Positions 17,601-26,003 of a DNA stretch of 64,000 nt are shown one piece after another. Location: positions 1-64,000 of the forward strand of contig NZ_JAVBXR010000022.1 in the NCBI RefSeq assembly GCF_030824455.1, written 5' to 3'. Every line of letters starts with the position of its first letter. The stretch's first letter is position 1. The position numbers and the translations under genes were made by a program. Source of the DNA: Desulfobulbus sp. (lineage in GTDB: Bacteria > Desulfobacterota > Desulfobulbia > Desulfobulbales > Desulfobulbaceae). Under the pieces are notes generated by a model. The model searched no databases. It saw nothing but the letters and a program-made list of their open reading frames with translations, and was not told the DNA's origin.

Positions 17601-20286
17601 GCGTTTTGATACATCGGTTCTGAATCTGGAATTATCCGACCTCCGCCGCGCAGCAATTGAAAATAACTGTGTAACCCCAAGCACAAAGACCAAGGGTGAT
17701 TTCCTGATAAACCTCCGCTGCCCATTATGTGGACAGCATAAAGCGAGCTGCCACGCGGCAAACCCAGGGCGATTGTACTGCTGGAGCGGCTCATGCACTG
17801 CATCAAAAGGCAATGGCGGCGTGGGTGTTGATGAATTGTTCGGGATCAGTATTGATTTTGAAAAAAGTTGCCCACCAAACGCAGTCGATGAAAATGCACC
17901 GGTGACCGCTTATCTCACGCAACAACGTGGACTCTCTCAAGATATAATCAGCGGCCTAGACTGTTTCTATTGTCCCTCAATCCGGGGGAGCGGAAAAGGC
18001 GGTGTCCTGCTGCGCGTCGGGGTCGACTCCAAAGGGAAGAGCGTGCTCAACGGTAGATTTTTCGTAAACCCACCAGATGGCAAAAAAGGGCACACAGAAG
18101 GTCACATCGGGGAGTTCATTCATGTCGGCAAAGAAGTGGATTTCAGCGCCGAGGTTGTGGTTGTCGAGGGCTGGATTTCCGAGATGTCTTTCTGGGACAT
18201 TGGGGTCCAAAGCGTTGCCGTATTCTCCTCGGTTGCCAGCCCTGAATCAAGACGAGACTTTTTTGAGCAATGCGAACGCCTAACGCTCTGTTTTGACAAC
18301 GACCGAAGCGGCGCCGGCCAAGAGGCAATGCGTCGATGGTTGCGCGCCTACCCGAAGGCTACGCCGATACTCCTGCCGCAAGGAGTTGATGCCAACAACC
18401 TGCTTGTTCGATATGGCAAAGAGAAAGGAGCAGAGGTATTCCGCAAAAACAGGCCGCAATATGAGTTCACCGCCCAACTCGCCTTAACCGAGTCTCCGCA
18501 GGCTTACGCCGAGCTGTGGTTGTCCTTCCATGGCGCAGCTCCTGGTCTATTCCAGTTCAAAAACGCGACCCATTTTAGCCAGCAAAAAGTCCCGCGAGGA
18601 TCGAACCAGGCCCCATATCTGGAGGTAACAAAAATTCTCCAGGGCGCCATTGAGGTTGTCGCTTTTCATCGAGACCAAACAACCGATGACACGCAGTATC
18701 ACTTGAAATTTACCCCTGAGAACCGGCAACGGAAACCTATCACCGCGACCGCCAGCGGAAGCAACCTGAGCAAGGCCGCAAACCTCAACGAGTGGCTGTT
18801 GAGCAAGATGGTCACTTTCTTCTCAGGCGATCACAACGCAGCCAGGGCCATTCAAGATAGGATCGTCAACGCAAAAGCTCCGCTTATCACGATCCTACCA
18901 GTGCTTGGTTATCAGCAAAATATCGATAGTTACGTTTTCGCATCATGGGGCGTCGACCCTTCAGGAAAAGCGATGGTTCCTGACCAGTATGGACATTTCC
19001 CAGCGGCGCCTGGATCCACTGGCCAGTTTGTCAAACCGCCGGCTCACGCAGAGCAGAAGAATATAAATCCCATCGACATCGACCATAAGCAAGCGAGAGA
19101 AATTCTGGCCTTAATCGGCAAAGGTTGGGGACCGCGAGGGCTCCTTTCCATCGGGTGGTTTGTCGGATCCCTGTTCGTCTCGCAGATAAAGGACCATTTG
19201 AATTTTTACCCCCACATGAGTTTTGCAGGCGATCCGGCTGCGGGCAAATCGAGCTTGCTGGTTTTGCTCCAATGCCTGCAAGGGCGATCTGGGGAGGGAA
19301 TACCCGTCGGCTCGCTCAACAGCAAAAAAGGTCTGGCGAGATCAATTGGAGGCGTAAGCAATCTCTTTTCGGCGATGATCGAGGACAACTCCAGGGATAG
19401 CAGGAATTTTGACTACGGTCTCATTTTATCTGGATACAACACCTCAAGCCTCAGCGTCAACGCGGCCTTTTCCAACGATCAACGTGTGCGAGAGACTCCA
19501 TTTTTAGGGACGTTGCTCTTCTCAAGCAACATCGAACCCTTCCAGGGCCGCGCAGAGAAGATGCGGATAATATCGCTCTTTTTTCGTAATGAGGATTTGA
19601 CCTCAGAAACCCGCTTGGCATACGACCGCTTGATGCAAATCGACAAGCATATTGTCGCCGGATTTATCAAGGCGATCCTGACCAACCGGAAATTTTTCGA
19701 ATCCCAATGGAAAGAGGAATACGAGGCCACCAAGAACAACATGGCGGCAAGTATAGCTGAGCACCGCATCCTTTGTAATCACGCAATTTGCTATGCTTTT
19801 TACGTCCTCACCTGCCGTTGTTTTGAGATGCAAGCAGCCCAAGAAGTCCAATCGTTCGCAATAGAAATAGGTCGGAAAAAATGTATCTCGTCGGCACTGC
19901 GTACCGCTGAAGCCAGCGACCATTTTTTTGAGATGCTCAATCACATCCAGGTGCCCAAGGATGAAAATGACCTGAAAGACGAGAATGGACGCGACAAGCA
20001 CACCTCCGCTTATTTTGCCGATGAGAAGCGCGGTCTCTTACTTATCAACCTCACCTCGTGCGAGCGTGCATTAAGAGACCGTAGTTTCAACATCCAAATT
20101 AACAATTCTCTCCTGGAGTCACTCCAGCACCATCCCGCCTACATCGGGAATTCAATTCGATTCCGATTCCCTTGGGACCGTGACCGCGACGCCTCAGGGC
20201 GACCAAAGCAACGCCGCGTATGGGCGTTTAACCTCGGATGGTTCCAGGAAAACGCACGGGACGTCATGGACATCATCAATCAATGA
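17587..20286 (+). CDS. Primase-helicase of the left replication module
   Basis: An 899-residue replication protein. Near the N-terminus is a zinc-ribbon with two Cys pairs (CPLCG, then a YCWSGSC stretch), as in DNA primases. A TOPRIM-like region follows (EVVVVEGWISEMSF, later LCFDNDRSGAG). The C-terminal half holds a P-loop (FAGDPAAGKSSLLVLLQ) and later helicase-like motifs (IEDNSRD, LLFSSNIEPF). The organisation is like the P4 alpha protein: primase plus helicase that start replication at a nearby iteron origin. The start is a GTG at 17587, with a second GTG at 17593 better spaced from GGAG; it overlaps the previous gene. It ends 30 bases before the first iteron. Confidence 0.88.
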   Translation: MGVHKRFDTSVLNLELSDLRRAAIENNCVTPSTKTKGDFLINLRCPLCGQHKASCHAANPGRLYCWSGSCTASKGNGGVGVDELFGISIDFEKSCPPNAVDENAPVTAYLTQQRGLSQDIISGLDCFYCPSIRGSGKGGVLLRVGVDSKGKSVLNGRFFVNPPDGKKGHTEGHIGEFIHVGKEVDFSAEVVVVEGWISEMSFWDIGVQSVAVFSSVASPESRRDFFEQCERLTLCFDNDRSGAGQEAMRRWLRAYPKATPILLPQGVDANNLLVRYGKEKGAEVFRKNRPQYEFTAQLALTESPQAYAELWLSFHGAAPGLFQFKNATHFSQQKVPRGSNQAPYLEVTKILQGAIEVVAFHRDQTTDDTQYHLKFTPENRQRKPITATASGSNLSKAANLNEWLLSKMVTFFSGDHNAARAIQDRIVNAKAPLITILPVLGYQQNIDSYVFASWGVDPSGKAMVPDQYGHFPAAPGSTGQFVKPPAHAEQKNINPIDIDHKQAREILALIGKGWGPRGLLSIGWFVGSLFVSQIKDHLNFYPHMSFAGDPAAGKSSLLVLLQCLQGRSGEGIPVGSLNSKKGLARSIGGVSNLFSAMIEDNSRDSRNFDYGLILSGYNTSSLSVNAAFSNDQRVRETPFLGTLLFSSNIEPFQGRAEKMRIISLFFRNEDLTSETRLAYDRLMQIDKHIVAGFIKAILTNRKFFESQWKEEYEATKNNMAASIAEHRILCNHAICYAFYVLTCRCFEMQAAQEVQSFAIEIGRKKCISSALRTAEASDHFFEMLNHIQVPKDENDLKDENGRDKHTSAYFADEKRGLLLINLTSCERALRDRSFNIQINNSLLESLQHHPAYIGNSIRFRFPWDRDRDASGRPKQRRVWAFNLGWFQENARDVMDIINQ

Positions 20287-20317
20287 AAGAGGCGAGCAGG
20301 CAAATTCCCCGCAAATT

Positions 20318-20639
20318 GGTGACAGGTGGTGACACTGTGGTGACACCTCAAACATAACATAACTATATGAAATTATTATATTGTGACAGTGGTGACAGTG
20401 GTGACACCGTTTTTCAAGGGTTAGATATTGAAAACACGAAAAGGGCTGTACACGCCACACGTGAGAAAAAAATAGTGTCACCACTGTCACCATCAACCTT
20501 ATATTTATAAATAATATAATAATATTAATATATTATATAAATTTCAGTGGTGACAACAGGGGTTAAAATGGTGACAACAAGCCTTAATTTGGTGACAACA
20601 AGCCTTAATTTGGTGACAGCAAGCCCTTGTTTGGTGACA
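20318..20639 (+). other. Iteron replication origin of the left module
   Basis: Exact GGTGACA copies start at 20318, 20328, 20339, 20391, 20400, 20549, 20570, 20591, 20612 and 20633. Inverted TGTCACC copies are at 20476 and 20485, and a one-mismatch copy is at 20382. The last five direct copies are exactly 21 bases apart, two helical turns. Between the two groups is an extremely AT-rich stretch (about 20496-20545), suited to strand opening. The primase-helicase gene ends just upstream. Iterons plus AT tract plus initiator gene is the classic plasmid/satellite origin layout. Confidence 0.8.
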
Positions 20640-20644
20640 GCAGA

Positions 20645-21442
20645 ATGGGATTTTTAGACGACATTGACGAAAGCAGCGGCCGGAGTGACACTGTCCAGCA
20701 TCCTGGCCCCGCCGCCGACGAGCAGCTGGTCAGCCCCAGACCACAGGCCCAACTCCTGCCGCAACGGCCCGCCGGCGGCGACACGGCAGTGAAGGAATTG
20801 GCTGCAGATCATGTTGAAAAATCGGAACAGACGGCCACTGAGAGCGGCCCGGATATCTGGCGTCCCTCGCCGGCAGCGCTCGAGGAACGCCGGCGGATTC
20901 TGAACCGCAAACCGGAGCGCCTTTCTTTCCTGGCTCCCTGCCCGGTCTGCCACGGTCGGGCCTTCCTGAACATCGACGGCGGGGGTTTTGTCTGCCTGAC
21001 CTGCACGCCCGGCCTTTTCGGCTATCCGGTGGAAGCGGCCGGCCCGGATCGGCCGCCGGTAGAGGATAAAGATATCGACTTGCGTCTGGCCAGCGACCAC
21101 CACGACACAGCAGCCGCGCCGCAGCCTGTGGGATGCGAACCAACAGAGGATCAGCGGGCGCACTTCGCGGCCGCCTGGCCCTGGGTCAAAGAGAACAAAG
21201 CCGCATTGTTGGCGGCGGGGTGGACCATGGCCGCCCTGGTGCGTCGCGCGAAATTCCGTTGGCCTTACGGCCCCTGGGGAGTGGCTTGGTTGCCGGTGTG
21301 GAGCAAGCCGGGGGTTGTTGTGACTATCGGTAGGCGCGGTGCAATCAGCTTCACATTTCCATCGTCGGCGCGGACGATCACGCAGATATCGCAGCCGCCG
21401 CAGCGCAGCAAAAAACACTCAACCAAGGAGGCAAGGAAGTGA
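20645..21442 (+). CDS. Unknown zinc-ribbon protein (265 aa)
   Basis: An unrecognised protein with a central zinc-ribbon-like motif, CPVCHGRAFL followed by FVCLTC (two CxxC knuckles). The N-terminal third is low-complexity and Pro/Gln/Ala-rich; the C-terminal end is basic. The start is the ATG at 20645; the longer TTG reading crosses the last iteron. That iteron ends five bases before the ATG and no ribosome site is visible, so an initiator bound there would probably also affect this gene. The stop overlaps the next gene's GTG (GTGA). Confidence 0.65.
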   Translation: MGFLDDIDESSGRSDTVQHPGPAADEQLVSPRPQAQLLPQRPAGGDTAVKELAADHVEKSEQTATESGPDIWRPSPAALEERRRILNRKPERLSFLAPCPVCHGRAFLNIDGGGFVCLTCTPGLFGYPVEAAGPDRPPVEDKDIDLRLASDHHDTAAAPQPVGCEPTEDQRAHFAAAWPWVKENKAALLAAGWTMAALVRRAKFRWPYGPWGVAWLPVWSKPGVVVTIGRRGAISFTFPSSARTITQISQPPQRSKKHSTKEARK

Positions 21443-22287
21443 TCACCCTGGACATCAAAGGCATCAAAGAATTGGACAAGCTTTTAAAATCAATGCCCGG
21501 AAAGGCGGACCGCGCGGCAAGGGCATCTTTGACAAAGACCGGCAAAGCCATCAAGGAAGAGGTGATTGCAGAGATGAAGCGCGTTTTTGATAAACCGACC
21601 CGCTTCACCCTCAACAGCCTTCAACTCGACCCTGCCACCAAAGGGAAGCCCGAGGCCAGAGTCTGGTTTAAGCAACCGGCCCGGATGCAACAGCACTACC
21701 TTGTCCCACAGGTTGAGGGCGGCGGGCGAAAGCTCAAGGGTTTTGAGCGAGGTGTCGGCATGGGGCGGCTCATCCCTGGACAATTCGCCCGCATGACACC
21801 TGAGGGGAACGTCTCCCCTGGTCAGCTCCGGCAAATCATGTCCGTCCTGGGAAAAGCGGAGACATCAGCTGGCTTCTCCGCGAACCTCACCGCACGTTCG
21901 GCGCGGCGGAACATGAGCGCCCGCGATTACGTGATCATTCGCCGGCGGAACGGCCGCCTGCTGCCCGGTATCCACCAACGATTTCAAACCAAGGCCGGTT
22001 TTGGGGCAAAGACCAAGCGGACCATTGCCAGGTTCGGGACCTGGCAAAAAGGCAACCGCAAGGTGGCTGTGCGCGACCCCAAGACTGGCAGGATTCTCCG
22101 ATGGGTCTCCCCGGCATCCCGGATTCAATCGATTGTCCGCGCCAAGGGCCTGCGGCCCGTCATGTTGCAGGGGAAAAATGGTCCGATTAAACCATTGCTG
22201 CCTTTCTACGATATTGCCCGACGGGTGTTCAACGAGAAGTTCATCCCCACGTTCCACGCCACCTTCGAAACATTCCTCAAATCATGA
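21439..22287 (+). CDS. Phage minor tail / tail-completion protein (gpZ- or gp10-like)
   Basis: A 282-residue basic protein starting ITLDIKGIKELDKLLKSMPGK, then an Ala/Lys-rich helix (RAARASLTKTGKAIKEEV). This is the opening typical of lambda gpZ and HK97 gp10-type tail-completion proteins, which join head and tail. The rest is Arg/Lys-rich with a C-terminal YDIARRVFNEKFIPTFHATFE helix. The identification is by pattern, not by motif residues. It begins at a GTG overlapping the previous stop, with an AAGGAGG ribosome site. It is the first gene of the tail block. Confidence 0.6.
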   Translation: MITLDIKGIKELDKLLKSMPGKADRAARASLTKTGKAIKEEVIAEMKRVFDKPTRFTLNSLQLDPATKGKPEARVWFKQPARMQQHYLVPQVEGGGRKLKGFERGVGMGRLIPGQFARMTPEGNVSPGQLRQIMSVLGKAETSAGFSANLTARSARRNMSARDYVIIRRRNGRLLPGIHQRFQTKAGFGAKTKRTIARFGTWQKGNRKVAVRDPKTGRILRWVSPASRIQSIVRAKGLRPVMLQGKNGPIKPLLPFYDIARRVFNEKFIPTFHATFETFLKS

Positions 22288-22457
22288 GCGTAGAACCAGT
22301 GAAAATAAACGGCGCGGCAAAAAACAACGCATTCTGCACAAGCAAATCAAGGTGCAGCACTTTTGTTTCACCACCACATGCTGTGTTTATGTTCCGTTTT
22401 TCCGACCAAAATAACATATTCCCCGTGCGCGTTGGTCGGGGTGCGAAATACCCGTGA

Positions 22458-22499
22458 GTGGGCAAACCGTCAGAGGGACCCGCGCCGCCCACCTTTTTT
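22458..22499. other. Hairpin segment in the 22288-22556 gap
   Basis: GTGGGC (22458-22463) pairs with GCCCAC (22487-22492) around a 23-base loop and is followed by C plus six T. On the plus strand it could end the upstream tail gene transcript. On the minus strand the same stretch reads ...GGAGPSDGLPTHG..., similar to a GAGLPTH peptide encoded by the hairpin at 26801-26876, so it may be a second copy of that structured element in opposite orientation. The rest of the gap (about 270 bases) shows no gene. Confidence 0.45.
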
Positions 22500-22609
22500 C
22501 TTTCCGCCAGCCCTGAACAGGTCGACCTGAGGGGGGCGGGGTTAACAGGAAAAGGCATGACGAACGCTTTATTGGATCAGTTTACCAGCAAAGGTCAAGA
22601 GGATCAGAC

Positions 22610-22999
22610 ATGAGCAAGAAGAACACGCACACCGCATTGAGCGAGGGCAAGGGCAAGCAACCCCGGTTCAACGCGGCTATCACCGAGGAAGAACTCAAAC
22701 TGGCGCTTGCCGGTTGTGAGACGTGGGACAGCGCCCGGCCTGTCGTCTTGGATCTCCTGGCCAAGAAGAGCGGCGAACTCTTTCAGATATACCAAGGGGA
22801 CGCGGATGCAGCCGGAAAGGAGTGGATTGACACCATGAACCTTTTGACCAAATACCGCGCCCATCTCTTTCAATGCCTTCACATGTGCTCTTGTGCAATG
22901 GAGCGGATGGCCATCATAGGGGAGCACCTCGCTCAGGGCATGGAGCAAGTGGAGCAACCTAAACCCGTCGTCCGCATTCACCGGGAAACAATGCATTGA
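22610..22999 (+). CDS. Unknown protein in the tail block (129 aa)
   Basis: No recognised domain. A soluble helical protein, with a Cys/Met-rich stretch near residues 90-97 (CLHMCSCAM). A GAGG ribosome site precedes the ATG. An 18-codon ORF beginning at 22557 ends in the overlapping ATGA, so translation may be coupled. Its place between the gpZ-like gene and the chaperone-like gene suggests a tail-related or satellite-specific role; that is inference. Confidence 0.65.
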   Translation: MSKKNTHTALSEGKGKQPRFNAAITEEELKLALAGCETWDSARPVVLDLLAKKSGELFQIYQGDADAAGKEWIDTMNLLTKYRAHLFQCLHMCSCAMERMAIIGEHLAQGMEQVEQPKPVVRIHRETMH

Positions 23000-23107
23000 A
23001 GCAATCACACCGGGCGGAGCAGTCGCCGACCGGCACACCAACACCTGCCAGGCAAGGACGCCGGGCGGGAACACCAACCAGGGCAACAAGCCCAGAGGCA
23101 CACAATC

Positions 23108-23455
23108 ATGCAAGACAGCGTCACAACCACATTCCAAGACCAATCCATCACCGTGAAAGAGTTGACCGTGAAGCAGGTGCGGGAACTTTTCGAACGCCTC
23201 AAGAACGAACCGTCACTCTTCATTGACGATCTGATTGACCAACCGGTCCCTGCTTTGGCGATCAGCGAATCCACGGGAATCTCGCTTGAACAGCTCGACG
23301 CCGCTAAGCCATCGGAGGTGGTGGCCCTATGTGGCGAGGTGGTGAAAGTAAACCCTTCCTTGGCCTCGATGATAAGCCGACGCATCGAGGCTGCCGAACG
23401 GCTGGAGCAGGCCATTCTTTCCGCAAAGAGCTTGACCGCGCCATCTGTATCATGA
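23108..23455 (+). CDS. Tail-assembly-chaperone-like protein
   Basis: A 115-residue protein with the pattern ITVKELTVKQVRELFERL..., later ISLEQLDAAKPSEVVALCGEVVKVNPSLASM. This matches my recollection of Mu-type tail assembly chaperones (gp41-like), which sit directly upstream of the tape measure gene. The stop overlaps the ATG of a short ORF in the -1 frame (ATGA), the position where chaperone genes of many tailed phages make a second product. No canonical X-XXY-YYZ slippery heptamer is visible. Pattern and position support the call; it is not proven. Confidence 0.6.
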   Translation: MQDSVTTTFQDQSITVKELTVKQVRELFERLKNEPSLFIDDLIDQPVPALAISESTGISLEQLDAAKPSEVVALCGEVVKVNPSLASMISRRIEAAERLEQAILSAKSLTAPSVS

Positions 23456-23538
23456 TTGCCGTCGGCCACACCAGGGTCTGGGAATATGGATTTTCGTTTT
23501 TTCTCACAGCTCTGAAAGAGACACCCGTACGAGGTTAA
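23452..23538 (+). CDS. 28-residue ORF coupled between chaperone and tape measure genes
   Basis: The ATG at 23452 overlaps the TGA of the chaperone-like gene and the ORF stops four bases before the tape measure ATG. The peptide starts MIAVGHTRVWEYGFSFFLTA and has the feel of a real structural fragment. The same frame is open upstream, so a -1 frameshift could instead attach it to the chaperone. It is short and unverified. Confidence 0.5.
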   Translation: MIAVGHTRVWEYGFSFFLTALKETPVRG

Positions 23539-23542
23539 CCAC

Positions 23543-25978
23543 ATGGCCACACAATCTAAAATTGAAGCCATTCTTTCCCTGAAAGACACCAACATGTCAT
23601 CGGGAATCGGCAAGGCGACCAAAGGACTCCAGGGATTGCAAAAGGAGGCTGAAACCCTGAAGGTCAAGCTATCTGGCCTATCGGCAATGAAGTTGGCCAT
23701 TGGCGGATTAGCTGCCGGAGGGGCAGTCGCTGGCGCCGCTTACTACGCCAATGAGGTGAGGAAGATAGCGGATGAATACACCAACCTCAACTCTCGCTTG
23801 AAGCTGGTCACCGACGGCGAGCAGGATCTGACCATGGTGCGCGAACGCCTTTATCAGATCAGCCAGGAGACCGGGACCGAGTATGCCGGCAACGCCGACA
23901 GCTACGCCAAGCTGTCCAGGGCGGTGAAAGACCTTGGAGGTACCAGCAGTGATACATTGCAGATTGTGGAGATGGTAAACAAGTCGTTGACTATCAATGG
24001 CTCCACAACCGCCATGTCATCGGCCTTTATGCTGCAGTTTGCCCAGGCGATGGGTAGCGGCGTACTGCAAGGAGATGAATTCCGCTCCATGCTGGAGAAC
24101 AACGGCTTCTTTGCCTCAGAACTCGCCAAGGCTCTCAACACCAATATTGCCGGCCTCCGCGACATGTCAAAAAATGGTGAGTTGACCGCCGACAAACTGC
24201 GAGCCGCCTTCCCGAAAATGTCCCAAGCCATCAACTCCGAATTCAGCAAGATTTCCCCGACAGTCGAACGGGCCATGATCGTGCTGGAAAACAGCTTCAA
24301 GCGCATCGTCGATGAATCGAACAGAGCCAGCGGCGGTACAGGATCCATATCTCAATCCATCATCAACCTTGCACAAACCATTGACCGCAACCGGGATGGA
24401 ATCATTTCCCTGTTCACAAAAATGATTGACCTGGGCGCATGGAGCACCAAGCAGGTGGCTGGCGTCGGTACAGAGCTTGAGGTTCTTGGCCAAGTGGCCA
24501 AGGGTAATCTTGGTTTCTTCGACTACATCAAAATGACCAGCGTTGAAGAAATGCATGAATGGTTGAAGAAAAACGTGCAGGTCCTCAACGAGACCGGCCC
24601 GGCGGCTCAAAAGGCTGGAGCCGAAATATCCAATTCAGCCAAGCGGGCTGGCGCCGCCCAAAAACAGGCGACCGGTGAAGCCCTCAAGGAGATGAAGAAG
24701 CAGTACCAGGACTACGCCAAAGAGATTCGCCAGCTGCAGGATGATATCTCTGGGCGTGAAAAATCACTCGCCGCCGAACTTCGCGATATGGCCCGATCCG
24801 GCATGTCCGACTATTCCGCGTGGCAGGATCAGAAAAAAGAGGCTCAGGAGTACGAAACGGCCGCCAAAAAGGCAGCAAAAGAGGCGGCAGCGGCCATGAA
24901 CGCGGGGGACAACATCACCGCCGGGGCGAAATGGAAGGAAGCGGTTGGTTACGCCGATCAGGCCAAGCAATCGTACAGTCACCTCAACCAGGAGGTGACA
25001 AACGGCGACACTGTCTTGATATCCAAGCAACAAGCCTTAAAAACCGCCATGGACGGGGTTAAATCCGCTGGCGAACTCTCAATTTCCATCGTCAAACAGC
25101 AGCAGGCCGCCACCGCTGGGGCTATGAATTCGCTGACCGAGCAATCCGGATATGCCAACTTAGCCGACGGCATGACCAAGGCCGAGCAACAGTGGCTTGC
25201 CAGTTGGGAGAACATGAAGAACGCCGCCGGCGAGAAGATCAACCTGGTGAAGCAGCAAATCGATTCCATGGGCGCCAATGCCGAGCAGGTGAAAGAGAAG
25301 ATGAAGGCCGCCTTTGCCGACGTCTTTCAGCCACCGGAAGACGGCGACTGGGGGAAGGTGTGGGAGGCCATGGAATCGGGGTCAAAATCGTCGGCGGGAA
25401 CCGTGACCAGCGATTGGGAAAAGGTTTGGGACCAGTTCCTTGCCTCTGGAAGTGAAGACATTGCAACGCTGGAAAAGCAACTCACCGAACTCACCAAAGA
25501 CAGGCATGTGAAGGTTTACGTGGAATCTGTTCAGCAAAACCGCTGGGGCGGGCTGATCGGCGCTTATCAGACCGGCGGCCAGGTTTCACGTTTTGCCCGT
25601 GGCGGCAAGCTGCCAGGATACGGCGGCGGCGACCGGGTGCGGGCGCTGCTGGAGCCGGGCGAATTTGTGGTCCGGAAGGAAGCGGTGGCGCGGTATGGCG
25701 TGGGCTATTTGCAAGCGCTCAACTCCATGCGGCTCAACGACATCAGCACGGTCAAGGCCAGGATCGGCGGCTTGATTGCCGGGGCCAACAGTGCTGCATA
25801 TCAGCGGTTCCAACAAGGCGGTCTGGCAACCGCCAAGGCTCCGGCTGAAACGGTCAACCTTAACCTGACCCTGCCGGGAAGCACTCAGGCCCACCCGATG
25901 GTGATCGGAAAGGAACATATCCCGCAGCTTCTCAGGGCTGTCGACGCTTACAACAGACGGCGAAGCAGCAACAGATAA
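23543..25978 (+). CDS. Phage tail tape measure protein
   Basis: An 811-residue protein. An N-terminal helical region leads into a Gly/Ala-rich hydrophobic stretch (LAIGGLAAGGAVAGAAYYA), then the tape-measure domain (SRLKLVTDGEQDL, KLSRAVKDLGGTSSDTL, MLQFAQAMGSGVLQGDEFRSM, NNGFFASELAKALN). Then come long helical coiled coils rich in Lys, Glu and Ala, and a C-terminal GGKLPGYGGGDRVRALLEPGEFV segment typical of these proteins. Tape measure proteins set tail length and are ejected with DNA. At about 0.15 nm per residue it would give a tail of about 120 nm if all of it counts; this is an estimate. No tail tube, sheath or baseplate gene is nearby. Confidence 0.92.
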   Translation: MATQSKIEAILSLKDTNMSSGIGKATKGLQGLQKEAETLKVKLSGLSAMKLAIGGLAAGGAVAGAAYYANEVRKIADEYTNLNSRLKLVTDGEQDLTMVRERLYQISQETGTEYAGNADSYAKLSRAVKDLGGTSSDTLQIVEMVNKSLTINGSTTAMSSAFMLQFAQAMGSGVLQGDEFRSMLENNGFFASELAKALNTNIAGLRDMSKNGELTADKLRAAFPKMSQAINSEFSKISPTVERAMIVLENSFKRIVDESNRASGGTGSISQSIINLAQTIDRNRDGIISLFTKMIDLGAWSTKQVAGVGTELEVLGQVAKGNLGFFDYIKMTSVEEMHEWLKKNVQVLNETGPAAQKAGAEISNSAKRAGAAQKQATGEALKEMKKQYQDYAKEIRQLQDDISGREKSLAAELRDMARSGMSDYSAWQDQKKEAQEYETAAKKAAKEAAAAMNAGDNITAGAKWKEAVGYADQAKQSYSHLNQEVTNGDTVLISKQQALKTAMDGVKSAGELSISIVKQQQAATAGAMNSLTEQSGYANLADGMTKAEQQWLASWENMKNAAGEKINLVKQQIDSMGANAEQVKEKMKAAFADVFQPPEDGDWGKVWEAMESGSKSSAGTVTSDWEKVWDQFLASGSEDIATLEKQLTELTKDRHVKVYVESVQQNRWGGLIGAYQTGGQVSRFARGGKLPGYGGGDRVRALLEPGEFVVRKEAVARYGVGYLQALNSMRLNDISTVKARIGGLIAGANSAAYQRFQQGGLATAKAPAETVNLNLTLPGSTQAHPMVIGKEHIPQLLRAVDAYNRRRSSNR

Positions 25979-26003
25979 TCTCCATTCAAAAAAAGAGGAT
26001 CAC

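Noticed and set aside
20318-20639. GGTGACA repeats considered as a CRISPR array
   Set aside because: Repeat units of seven bases with 21-base phasing are far too short for CRISPR; no cas genes are present.
20654-21418. 254-codon minus-strand frame opposite the zinc-ribbon gene
   Set aside because: It lies wholly antisense to a plus-strand gene that has coupled start and stop; its composition is Arg/Cys-rich as expected for an antisense frame.
22557-22613. 18-codon ORF ending at the start of the 129-residue gene
   Set aside because: It has a fair ribosome site and an ATGA overlap, but is too short to call; it may be a leader for translational coupling.
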